Assembly (NCBI GenBank): GCA_030655735.1
Contig: JAUSPK010000241.1
Location: 1-5,048, forward strand
Direction: 5' to 3'
From: Syntrophales bacterium
Lineage (GTDB): Bacteria > Desulfobacterota > Syntrophia > Syntrophales > UBA2210
DNA length: 5,048 bases
Position numbers and translations under genes: made by a program. Each line of letters starts with the position of its first letter. Position 1 is the first letter of the stretch. Positions 1 through 5,048 of this stretch are shown here, one piece after another. A model generated the notes under the pieces. The model was not told the DNA's origin and did not search any database. It saw only the letters and a list, made by a program, of their open reading frames with translations.

Positions 1-2
1 AC

Positions 3-31
3 GAAGTTGCTTTCTACGAGAAAGCAAGTTC
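3..31. repeat. Inverted repeat (hairpin) 1
   Basis: Arms of 13 bases at 3-15 and 19-31 are complementary at 12 positions, with one G-G mismatch (base 6 against base 28) and a 3-base loop (ACG). No run of T follows it on either strand, so it does not look like an intrinsic terminator. Confidence 0.65.
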
Positions 32-51
32 TATCTTACTAATGCGATAAC

Positions 52-90
52 GAAATTATTCCCTGCGAAAAAACCGCAGAAAATAATTTC
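52..90. repeat. Inverted repeat (hairpin) 2 downstream of the UDP-glucose dehydrogenase gene
   Basis: The outer stem is a perfect 9 base pairs (52-60 with 82-90). It is followed by a 2x2 internal mismatch, an inner stem of 5 base pairs (63-67 with 75-79) and an A-rich 7-base loop. The hairpin starts 7 bases past the dehydrogenase stop codon in the direction of transcription. It could protect the mRNA 3' end or help stop transcription, but no T-run follows, so a standard rho-independent terminator is not supported. Confidence 0.65.
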
Positions 91-97
91 TAACTTA

Positions 98-1474
98 CTA
101 AAAGTGTGTCAGCGGGGGTTTACCGACGGGAAAGACGTTAAATACGATCCCGAACAGGTTTTGGTGATCAAGAATATTCCTGCCGTCAAAGATTAAGGCG
201 GGTTTTTTCATGGTTTTATATATTTTTTTAAAGTCTAACGTGGCATAGATATCCCATTCGGTCATAACGGCGATGGCGTCACACCCTCCCGCTGCCTCAC
301 AGGGGTCTTCGACAAAGGCTATCTTCTCTTTTATGTCAGCGAGATCTGCCTCGGCATTTGCCAGGGCCCGGGGATCGGTAATCACCAGTTCGGCCCGCTC
401 CTCGACAAGCCTTCTGGATACAGATATCGCCGGGCTTTCCCGCGTGTCACCCGTATCGGCCTTAAAGGCGAAGCCGAAGAGGCATATCCTCTTACCGGCG
501 AGCGTATTGAACATGGCGCCCAGCATATTCAGGATGAAACGCTCCTTCTGGTAGTCATTGATCCGTACCACCCCGTCCCAGTAATCGGCCACCTCATCAA
601 GGCCATACTGCCGGCACATATAGACCAGATTGAGTATATCCTTTTTGAAGCATGATCCTCCAAAACCGATGCTGGCATTCAGAAATTTGTCTCCCAGACG
701 GCTGTCCATCCCGACTGCCCGGGCAACTTCGGTTACGTCCGCCTCCGTTTTTTCACACAACGATGAGATGGCATTGATCGAGGATATCCTCTGGGCCAGG
801 AAGGCATTCGAGACGAGCTTCGACAGTTCGCTGCTCCAGATATTGGAGGTTATGATGCGTTCCTGCGGCACCCAGTTGGCATAGATCTTAACCAGTTCAT
901 CTCTCGCCTTGATTCCGTCGGGTGTTTCACGCGAGCCTATAAGAACCCGGTCCGGGGCCTCCAGGTCCTTGATCCCAGTCCCTTCAGCCATAAATTCAGG
1001 GTTGGAGAGGATATCGAAGCGAACCCCGTTGCTGGTGGCGGTCAGTATCCGCTCCATCGCAAGCGCCGTCTTTACAGGGAGGGTACTCTTTTCAACAATG
1101 ATCTTATTCGACTGTGACGCCTCGCGTATCTGCCGGGCCGTCTTCTCCCAGTACTGAAGATCAGCGGCCATACCGGCACCTGCACCGAACGTCTTGGTCG
1201 GTGTATTCACGCTGACAAAGATCACATCCGATTCTTTTATACCCGTATCGATCTCGGTGCTGAAAAACAGGTTCCTGCCACGCGCCTTCTTTACAATCTC
1301 ATCGAGACCGGGCTCGTATATGGGGAGTGTGTCCGAATTCCATGCAGCGATGCGCTCCGGGTTGACGTCAACGACCGTGACCCTGTATTGTGGACACTTG
1401 TGGGCTATCATCGCCATCGTCGGACCGCCGACGTACCCCGCCCCGATGCACAGAATGTTTTTTTCAAAGGCCAT
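98..1474 (-). CDS. ugd: UDP-glucose 6-dehydrogenase, animal-like type
   Basis: This cytosolic enzyme oxidises UDP-glucose to UDP-glucuronate with two NAD+, supplying precursors of capsule, exopolysaccharide or LPS sugars. The protein has 458 residues. The N-terminal Rossmann domain shows GAGYVGGP at 11-18 and the NAD-ribose acidic residue in VVDVN (D36). The central domain carries SSELSKL (K219) and the catalytic cysteine in GFGGSCFKKD (C275, with D279). The C-terminal UDP-binding domain has GFAFKADTGDTRESP (334-348) and IFDGRN near 428-433. The motifs and spacing follow the human enzyme closely (catalytic C276 there), although the long human C-terminal tail is absent. The frame stays open upstream through both tRNA genes, but the start chosen at 1474 has an excellent ribosome binding site 7 bases away and begins just before the first strand. 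The stop is TAG, directly followed by TAA, inside a palindromic repeat. The gene is separated from the upstream tRNAs by a terminator, so it is probably transcribed separately, though I see no clear promoter in the 54 bases between. Confidence 0.97.
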   Translation of the reverse strand: MAFEKNILCIGAGYVGGPTMAMIAHKCPQYRVTVVDVNPERIAAWNSDTLPIYEPGLDEIVKKARGRNLFFSTEIDTGIKESDVIFVSVNTPTKTFGAGAGMAADLQYWEKTARQIREASQSNKIIVEKSTLPVKTALAMERILTATSNGVRFDILSNPEFMAEGTGIKDLEAPDRVLIGSRETPDGIKARDELVKIYANWVPQERIITSNIWSSELSKLVSNAFLAQRISSINAISSLCEKTEADVTEVARAVGMDSRLGDKFLNASIGFGGSCFKKDILNLVYMCRQYGLDEVADYWDGVVRINDYQKERFILNMLGAMFNTLAGKRICLFGFAFKADTGDTRESPAISVSRRLVEERAELVITDPRALANAEADLADIKEKIAFVEDPCEAAGGCDAIAVMTEWDIYATLDFKKIYKTMKKPALIFDGRNILDHQNLFGIVFNVFPVGKPPLTHF

Positions 1475-1481
1475 GTCTTTT

Positions 1482-1488
1482 CCCCTCC
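1482..1488 (-). promoter_or_regulatory. Strong Shine-Dalgarno site for ugd
   Basis: The minus strand reads GGAGGGG, 7 bases before the ATG at 1474. It decides the start codon over the open frame that continues upstream through the tRNA genes. Confidence 0.85.
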
Positions 1489-1528
1489 AGGGTCGCACGG
1501 TAGGAACACGGACAAAAAGAGCATCACG

Positions 1529-1559
1529 AAAAAAGGGGTAGGCCGAAGGCCTATCCCCC
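1529..1559 (-). terminator. Intrinsic terminator of the tRNA-Gly/tRNA-Cys unit
   Basis: On the minus strand a GC-rich stem forms from TAGGCC (1548-1553) pairing with GGCCTA (1539-1544) around the loop TTC. It is extended by GGGG pairing with CCCC (1535-1538) past a bulged A, and is followed directly by six T residues (1529-1534). It begins 9 bases after the encoded CCA of tRNA-Cys. This is a textbook rho-independent terminator and it should separate the tRNA unit from ugd. It is one-directional, because the plus strand has no T-run after the stem. Confidence 0.92.
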
Positions 1560-1568
1560 ATTTCACAT

Positions 1569-1644
1569 TGGAGGCGGCAACCGGACTCGAACCGGTGAAT
1601 AACGGTTTTGCAGACCGTTGCCTTAGCCACTTGGCTATGCCGCC
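1569..1644 (-). tRNA. tRNA-Cys (GCA)
   Basis: The gene folds into a full cloverleaf. The acceptor stem is GGCGGCA with TGCCGCC and the D stem is GCC with GGC. The anticodon stem is ACGGT with ACCGT around the loop CTGCAAA (anticodon GCA at 1609-1611). The T arm is ACCGG-TTCGAGT-CCGGT. The discriminator base is U (1572), the known identity element of cysteine tRNA, and CCA is encoded in the DNA (1569-1571). It lies 6 bases after tRNA-Gly and was probably cut from the same transcript. Confidence 0.97.
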
Positions 1645-1650
1645 AAAAAC

Positions 1651-1725
<75 letters not shown>

Positions 1726-1743
1726 TTGATTTTTGAAGGAACT

Positions 1744-1772
1744 CTCTTAATAAAATACCGCTCGGTTGTCAA
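1744..1772 (-). promoter_or_regulatory. Probable sigma-70 promoter for the tRNA-Gly/tRNA-Cys unit
   Basis: In the 71 bases between pgsA and tRNA-Gly the minus strand has a perfect -35 box TTGACA (1767-1772), followed by an AT-rich stretch TATTTTATTAAG. The -10 box is less certain. TATTAA (1747-1752) matches 4 of 6 bases but lies only 14 bases from the -35 box. TAAGAG (1744-1749) has the ideal 17-base spacing but a weak match. Transcription would begin roughly 10 bases before the mature tRNA 5' end. Its position just before stable RNA genes makes it plausible. Confidence 0.6.
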
Positions 1773-1796
1773 CGAAAACTTTTCATACCCAGCCTG

Positions 1797-2402
1797 TTAT
1801 TTCCTGATTTTCTGTTTATAGAACTTCATGAAATAATCCGCGCCGGACCACAGCGTCAAGGCAAGGGCGAGGTAGAGGACAACAATACCCACTGCATGCG
1901 CATCAAGGCTGAAGACCGTATCATAGTGTATCAGAAGCGCCGATACGGCGATAATCTGACACAGGGTCTTCTGCTTCCCCAGCCTGCTCGCATCAATGAC
2001 AAGACCCTCTGCCGAAGCGATGCTTCTCAGACCATCCACCAGCAGGTCCCGCATGATAATGACGGCAACGATCCACGCCGGAATCCTGTCGATGGGGATC
2101 ATCATGATCATGGCGGTAGTCACGACAAGCTTGTCCGCCACGGGATCGAGGAATTTCCCCATCGTAGTGACGATGTTGTACTTTCTCGCCACATATCCGT
2201 CTATCAGGTCTGTAATCGAGGCTATAATAAACAGGACGGCAATGACCATGCTCAGGATCCTGCCGGGCGAGAGGAGGAGGAGAAACAGCACCGGGATCAC
2301 CGCGAGTCTGAGGAGTGTGATACTATTTGGAAGATTGAATACTTCGCTTTTTCCCTTCGATGCCGTCATTTTTTCGAAGGAGTTCTTCAGAAAGTGTGAC
2401 AT
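1797..2402 (-). CDS. pgsA: CDP-diacylglycerol--glycerol-3-phosphate 3-phosphatidyltransferase
   Basis: This inner-membrane enzyme transfers a phosphatidyl group from CDP-diacylglycerol to glycerol-3-phosphate, the committed step to phosphatidylglycerol and cardiolipin. In the 201-residue protein the complete CDP-alcohol phosphotransferase motif is visible as D65xxDGxxAR(73)...G82...D86...D90. The typical opening NLPNSITLLRL lies at 23-33, and several hydrophobic segments (about 30-45, 50-64, 92-102, 109-117, 146-157, 171-185) fit the usual six membrane helices. The start at 2402 follows AAGGGA by about 5 bases and is 1 base after the transaldolase stop, which suggests coupled translation. A later ATG (2369) lacks a ribosome site. 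The roughly 20 polar residues before NLPN are longer than in many PgsA proteins. A phosphatidylserine synthase or cardiolipin synthase of the same superfamily is less likely, given the opening motif and the downstream tRNA-Gly/tRNA-Cys context. Confidence 0.93.
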   Translation of the reverse strand: MSHFLKNSFEKMTASKGKSEVFNLPNSITLLRLAVIPVLFLLLLSPGRILSMVIAVLFIIASITDLIDGYVARKYNIVTTMGKFLDPVADKLVVTTAMIMMIPIDRIPAWIVAVIIMRDLLVDGLRSIASAEGLVIDASRLGKQKTLCQIIAVSALLIHYDTVFSLDAHAVGIVVLYLALALTLWSGADYFMKFYKQKIRK

Positions 2403-2403
2403 G

Positions 2404-3051
2404 TCATCCCTTAGGAACCTTCCGCCAGTCGGCCAGAAATTTTTCAAGGCCTATATCGGTAAGCGGGTGTCCGGCCATTTGCTGTATAACCTTAAATGGA
2501 ATGGTAGCGATATCGGCCCCGAGAAGCGCCGCCTGAAGGACATGCAGGGGATGCCTGATGCTGGCAACAATAACCTCACAGTCGAACGCGTAGTTGTCGA
2601 ATATGGTCAGTATCTGTTCCACCAGATCCATTCCCGTGTGGGAAATATCGTCAAGCCTCCCTATGAAAGGGCTTACATACCGCGCGCCCGCCTTGGCAGC
2701 CAGAAGTGCCTGCACCGGCGAGAAAATCAGTGTCTGGTTTACGCTGATTCCCAGGTCTGAAAGCGTCCGGGTGGCCTTTAAGCCCTCTGTTGTCATGGGA
2801 ACCTTGACAACCACATTTTCGGCCAGCCCTGCCAGCTTTTTCCCTTCGGAAACCATCCCCTCGGCATCTTCACTCACCACTTCAAGGCTCACCGGCCCTT
2901 TGACTATCTCCAGTATCTCTCTGGTTACCGTGTCAAAATCCTTTTTCTCCTTCGCCACGAGAGAGGGGTTCGTCGTGACGCCGTCAACCATACCCAGGCT
3001 CAGTCCCTCTTTGATTTCATCGATATTGCCGGTATCTATAAAAAACTTCAT
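2404..3051 (-). CDS. tal: Transaldolase, short TalC/FSA-like type
   Basis: This cytosolic enzyme moves a dihydroxyacetone unit between sugar phosphates (sedoheptulose-7-phosphate plus glyceraldehyde-3-phosphate to erythrose-4-phosphate plus fructose-6-phosphate) in the non-oxidative pentose phosphate pathway. The protein has 215 residues, typical of the short decameric subfamily. Visible are D6 in FFIDTGN, the signature DGVTTNPSLV (23-32), the Schiff-base lysine K83 in VVVKVPMT, and SPFIGRLDD (127-135). F129 stands where fructose-6-phosphate aldolase (FsaA) has tyrosine, and E57 where it has glutamine. Both favour true transaldolase over aldolase activity. The start at 3051 gives the family N-terminus MKFFIDT. 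GAGGAG lies 10 bases upstream, overlapping the stop of the preceding small gene. A TTG start at 3069 is possible but has no such support. It lies 14 bases after the small membrane gene and 1 base before pgsA. Confidence 0.95.
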   Translation of the reverse strand: MKFFIDTGNIDEIKEGLSLGMVDGVTTNPSLVAKEKKDFDTVTREILEIVKGPVSLEVVSEDAEGMVSEGKKLAGLAENVVVKVPMTTEGLKATRTLSDLGISVNQTLIFSPVQALLAAKAGARYVSPFIGRLDDISHTGMDLVEQILTIFDNYAFDCEVIVASIRHPLHVLQAALLGADIATIPFKVIQQMAGHPLTDIGLEKFLADWRKVPKG

Positions 3052-3065
3052 ACGCCCTGTTCTCC

Positions 3066-3323
3066 TCAACTGTTCTTTCTCTTGTATTTTTCAAGACACT
3101 CTCTGCTGCAGAAGTATAGCATCTTGCCGTTCAGGGTGGCTCTATAGGAGCTGTTTATCGGAACATACGTGCCACAGCATGGATCTTTTACGAGGTCTTC
3201 CCCCTCTATGCGGGGTGTTTCCCCGGAAGCTCTCCCCGACACCCTCTCTGATGGTCTAAACAGAGCTTTCAGAGAGCGATATATCACATACACGATAATG
3301 CCTGCAATTACTAAACGAATCAT
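3066..3323 (-). CDS. Small membrane-anchored protein with a CCG...FCSxxC cysteine motif (PP0621/YHS-like)
   Basis: The protein has 85 residues. Residues 3-17 form one hydrophobic segment, probably a membrane anchor. A polar linker of about 25 residues follows, then a compact C-terminal domain with DPCCGTYVP (48-55) and YFCSRECLEKY (70-80). Cysteines 50, 72 and 76, perhaps with 49, look like a small metal-binding, treble-clef-like knuckle resembling PP0621-family and YHS-domain proteins. The substrate or partner is unknown. The start at 3323 lies 2 bases after the folK stop and gives the usual short N-terminus. An ATG at 3347 would add 8 residues and overlap folK by 22 bases. Neither has a strong ribosome site, so the start is uncertain. 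The position inside a biosynthetic operon does not reveal the function. A role in metal handling or membrane-associated quality control is only a guess. Confidence 0.8.
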   Translation of the reverse strand: MIRLVIAGIIVYVIYRSLKALFRPSERVSGRASGETPRIEGEDLVKDPCCGTYVPINSSYRATLNGKMLYFCSRECLEKYKRKNS

Positions 3324-3325
3324 CT

Positions 3326-3844
3326 TCAACCACAGGGGCGGTCCCATTCACCGCTCAGCCATTCAACTTTATTGGTATCATCAAGCCTGTCCAGCAGGCC
3401 CCTGACGGAAACTCCGAACCCAGGATGTATAGCATGGGGAGCTATCTCATCCAGAGGAACGAGCACAAAACGGCGTTTGTGGAGCCGGGGGTGCGGAATG
3501 ACAAGGTTTTTCTCATTTATAACGGTCTGCCCGTAGAAAAGGATGTCTATATCGATGATCCGCGGTCCCCATTTACCATTCCTGACTCTACCCATCTTGT
3601 CCTCCACGCCCAGGAGAGCATCCATGAGGGGACGCGGTCCGAGTGCGGTCCGTACCTCGATGACCCCATTGACAAACCAGTCCTGCTCTTCAAACCCCAC
3701 CGGCTGCGTTCGGTACAACGATGAGCATCTCAGGACCGCTACGCCGCCTATATCGTATATGTGTCTTTCAGCGGCGGCGCAGTTCGCGGCGGGATTCCCC
3801 ATATTGGAACCTATGCCCAGAAAGCAGATAACGCCATCATCCAC
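3326..3844 (-). CDS. folK: 6-hydroxymethyl-7,8-dihydropterin pyrophosphokinase (HPPK)
   Basis: This cytosolic enzyme transfers pyrophosphate from ATP to 6-hydroxymethyl-dihydropterin, the step before dihydropteroate synthase in folate synthesis. The 172-residue protein matches the length of single-domain HPPK. It shows GIGSNMGNP (10-18), the pterin-loop region YRTQPVGFEEQDWFVNG (44-60), GRVR (85-88) and the family signature KWGPRIIDIDIL (91-102). The magnesium ligands are D98 and D100, with ATP-contacting residues W92, R95 and H118. The start is GTG at 3844, supported by AAGGA 8 bases upstream. No in-frame ATG is near. It begins 18 bases after the dapB stop. The other folate genes (folB, folP) are not in view, so folK here is detached from its pathway partners and travels with lysine genes. 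Confidence 0.95.
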   Translation of the reverse strand: MDDGVICFLGIGSNMGNPAANCAAAERHIYDIGGVAVLRCSSLYRTQPVGFEEQDWFVNGVIEVRTALGPRPLMDALLGVEDKMGRVRNGKWGPRIIDIDILFYGQTVINEKNLVIPHPRLHKRRFVLVPLDEIAPHAIHPGFGVSVRGLLDRLDDTNKVEWLSGEWDRPCG

Positions 3845-3852
3845 GTGGGGTA

Positions 3853-3857
3853 TCCTT
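3853..3857 (-). promoter_or_regulatory. Shine-Dalgarno site supporting the GTG start of folK
   Basis: The minus strand reads AAGGA, 8 bases before GTG at 3844, inside the 18-base gap after dapB. It supports the non-ATG start. Confidence 0.65.
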
Positions 3858-3862
3858 CCCCT

Positions 3863-4681
3863 TCAATCCTTCAGGCCCAGGACATCCTGCATATCATACA
3901 GGCCGTTTCCCCTGCCTGTAACCCACAGCGCCGCCCTGATCGCTCCCCGTGCAAAATTATCGCGGCTATGGGCACGGTGGGTAAACTCCAGCCTCTCGCC
4001 CATACCGCCGAAGACCACCGTATGTTCTCCTACAATGTCACCGGCCCTCACGGCATGAACGCCTATCTCTGTCTGCGGCCGCGCGCCTACCATCCCCCTG
4101 CGTCCATATACGCCGGCCTTCTCAATATCTCTGTCAAGGGCCTGTGCTATGATCTGGGCCATCTTCACAGCCGTTCCGCTGGGTGCGTCCTTCTTCTGAT
4201 TGTGATGTGCCTCAACGATCTCCACGTCGTACCCGTCGCCTAATATACCGGCCACGTCCTTGAGGATCTTGAACATAACGTTCACACCCACGCTCATATT
4301 GGGGGCCAGAACGCACCGAGTTCCCCGAGAGATATCGGCGACCTGCGCAATCTCATCCGGCGTCAATCCCGTAGAACCGATGACAATGGCCTTATTGTGT
4401 TCGGCCGCTGTCCTGAGATGTTCAACAGAGGCGGTATGGCTACTAAAATCGATAACAACATCCCCCTGTTCGATACATTCGGTCAGATCATCTCCCAGAA
4501 CAACGCCAGTTTCACCGAGTCCCAGATAGGCACCGACATCGGTCCCCACAAGGGGATGGCCCTCCTGCTCCACCGCCCCAACAAGCTCCATTCTATCGTC
4601 GCCTTGGATAAGGGTGAGTATACGCCCCCCCATCCTTCCGGCGGCTCCGGCAACTATTACCTTTGTCACTGTGTTCACCAT
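3863..4681 (-). CDS. dapB: 4-hydroxy-tetrahydrodipicolinate reductase
   Basis: This cytosolic enzyme reduces the product of DapA with NAD(P)H to tetrahydrodipicolinate, the precursor of diaminopimelate and lysine. The 272-residue length is nearly that of the E. coli enzyme (273). The nucleotide-binding loop VAGAAGRMGGR is at 10-20 and IDFS at 77-80. The catalytic segment EAHHNQKKDAPSGTA spans 157-171 with H159, H160 and K163 in the expected places. The C-terminus has FTHRAHSRDNFARGA (233-247) and GLYDMQDVLGL (260-270). The ATG at 4681 shares one base with the dapA stop (TAATG). No strong Shine-Dalgarno precedes it, so translation is probably coupled to dapA. GTG codons at 4678 and 4669 are alternative starts. 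The frame is open to an ATG at 4750, but that would overlap dapA by about 70 bases and add residues foreign to the family. Confidence 0.97.
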   Translation of the reverse strand: MVNTVTKVIVAGAAGRMGGRILTLIQGDDRMELVGAVEQEGHPLVGTDVGAYLGLGETGVVLGDDLTECIEQGDVVIDFSSHTASVEHLRTAAEHNKAIVIGSTGLTPDEIAQVADISRGTRCVLAPNMSVGVNVMFKILKDVAGILGDGYDVEIVEAHHNQKKDAPSGTAVKMAQIIAQALDRDIEKAGVYGRRGMVGARPQTEIGVHAVRAGDIVGEHTVVFGGMGERLEFTHRAHSRDNFARGAIRAALWVTGRGNGLYDMQDVLGLKD

Positions 4682-5048
4682 TACCAGATCAGACCGTAAT
4701 CGGTCATGATCTTCTTTAATTTCTGATAATTTGGCTCCGACATCTTGCACATGGGGAGTCTCAGCTCGTACTCTATCTTACCCATCATTGCCAGAGCAGC
4801 CTTTACCGGGATAGGATTCGTCTCCAGAAAGCATCCATCCATTATCGGGCTCATCCGGTAGTGAAGCTCACGGGCCTTTTCCAGGTTCCCCGCTTCAAAG
4901 GCATTGATCATGGCCGCCATATCTCCCGGAATAACATTGGATACAACGGAAATGACCCCCTTCCCACCCCCCGCAAGAATGCGCCGAACGGTAAAGTCAT
5001 CACCGGACCGGACGGCAAAATCGTCAGCGCACAGTTCCTCGACCTTGC
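4681..5048 (-). CDS. dapA: 4-hydroxy-tetrahydrodipicolinate synthase, C-terminal part (gene cut by window edge)
   Basis: This cytosolic enzyme condenses pyruvate with aspartate semialdehyde, the first committed step towards diaminopimelate and lysine. Only the last 121 codons or so are present. The frame is open to the right edge with no start in view, and the internal ATG at 4918-4920 is not the gene start. Visible DapA landmarks are LCADDFAVRSGDD, then GGGKGVISVVSNVIP (where E. coli has GGHGVISVTANV), and FLETNPIPVKAALAMMG with ELRLPM near the end. The Schiff-base lysine (K161 in E. coli) should lie just outside the window, since the visible part begins near residue 170. The stop TAA overlaps the dapB ATG. 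The gene is likely part of a longer lysine/cell-wall operon that continues upstream. Confidence 0.96.
   Translation of the reverse strand, partial: KVEELCADDFAVRSGDDFTVRRILAGGGKGVISVVSNVIPGDMAAMINAFEAGNLEKARELHYRMSPIMDGCFLETNPIPVKAALAMMGKIEYELRLPMCKMSEPNYQKLKKIMTDYGLIW

Larger units (their letters stand above)
1..100. repeat. Two related palindromic repeat units, possibly the edge of an array
   Basis: Two units share the same frame but have different hairpin stems. Each begins with ACGAA (1-5 and 50-54), continues as an inverted repeat (3-31 and 52-90), and ends with the word TTCTAWCTTACTA (29-41 and 88-100; one mismatch in 13 bases). Bases 42-49 separate them. The units are about 41 and 51 bases long and the end words are 59 bases apart. 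The last three bases of the second unit are the stop codon of the neighbouring dehydrogenase gene. The repeat may continue left of the window, which cannot be seen. Constant flanks, different stem sequences and preserved base pairing are typical of extragenic palindromic elements or structured RNA. I cannot assign it to a named family. Confidence 0.6.

Noticed and set aside
52..90. Hairpin after ugd as a rho-independent terminator
   Set aside because: No T-run follows the stem on the minus strand and the stem base is AT-rich. It is kept as a palindromic repeat only.
1..100. CRISPR array or integron attC site
   Set aside because: There are only two units of unequal length with no constant spacer size, and the required attC core sites (RYYYAAC and GTTRRRY in the right arrangement) are not found.
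1475..1528. Promoter for ugd between terminator and start codon
   Set aside because: I found no pair of boxes with acceptable match and spacing. A promoter may overlap the terminator or belong to another sigma class, but I cannot support one.
1996..2760. Plus-strand open frame of 254 codons opposite pgsA and transaldolase
   Set aside because: It lies antisense to two well-supported genes, has no recognisable motif and low-complexity composition, and spans their junction. It is a shadow frame.
3543..4058. Plus-strand open frame opposite folK and the end of dapB
   Set aside because: Both real genes on the other strand carry full family signatures. This frame shows no domain.
4679..4750. dapB start at 4750
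   Set aside because: It would add 23 residues not typical of DapB and overlap dapA by about 70 bases. The ATG at 4681 fits the family length and overlaps the dapA stop.
4681..4920. A separate 79-residue protein starting at 4920
   Set aside because: The same frame continues upstream to the window edge with clear DapA sequence (SGDD, KGVISVVSNV), so this is the tail of dapA.

Overview
The window looks like a stretch of ordinary chromosome from a Gram-negative bacterium. Every gene I can support lies on the minus strand, so transcription runs from base 5048 towards base 1. Gene content and protein style point to a deltaproteobacterium (Desulfobacterota, perhaps a Syntrophus/Smithella-like lineage). 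That placement is an inference from remembered gene neighbourhoods and is not proven by the sequence.

Bases 1797-5048 are a tightly packed run of six genes: dapA (3' part only, its start is off the right edge), dapB, folK, a small membrane-anchored cysteine-motif protein, a short transaldolase and pgsA. Junctions are overlaps or gaps of 1 to 18 bases (dapA/dapB share one base as TAATG; transaldolase/pgsA are 1 base apart), which strongly suggests one operon. It joins consecutive steps of diaminopimelate/lysine and cell-wall precursor synthesis (DapA, DapB) to folate synthesis (FolK), central sugar-phosphate metabolism (transaldolase) and phospholipid synthesis (PgsA).

Bases 1529-1796 hold a small stable-RNA unit: a promoter candidate with a perfect TTGACA box, tRNA-Gly(GCC), a 6-base spacer, tRNA-Cys(GCA), and a strong intrinsic terminator. 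The order pgsA, tRNA-Gly(GCC), tRNA-Cys(GCA) matches pgsA-glyW-cysT of E. coli, so it appears to be an old, conserved arrangement.

Bases 98-1474 encode a 458-residue UDP-glucose 6-dehydrogenase that closely resembles the animal enzyme rather than the shorter classic bacterial Ugd/TuaD type. It makes UDP-glucuronate for surface polysaccharides.

Bases 1-100 contain two related palindromic units (hairpins with different stems but the same flanking words). The second supplies the stop codon of the UDP-glucose dehydrogenase gene. This is the only structure not explained by standard genes. I see no mobile element, CRISPR array, defence system or clearly new system here. No stretch longer than about 100 bases lacks a feature.
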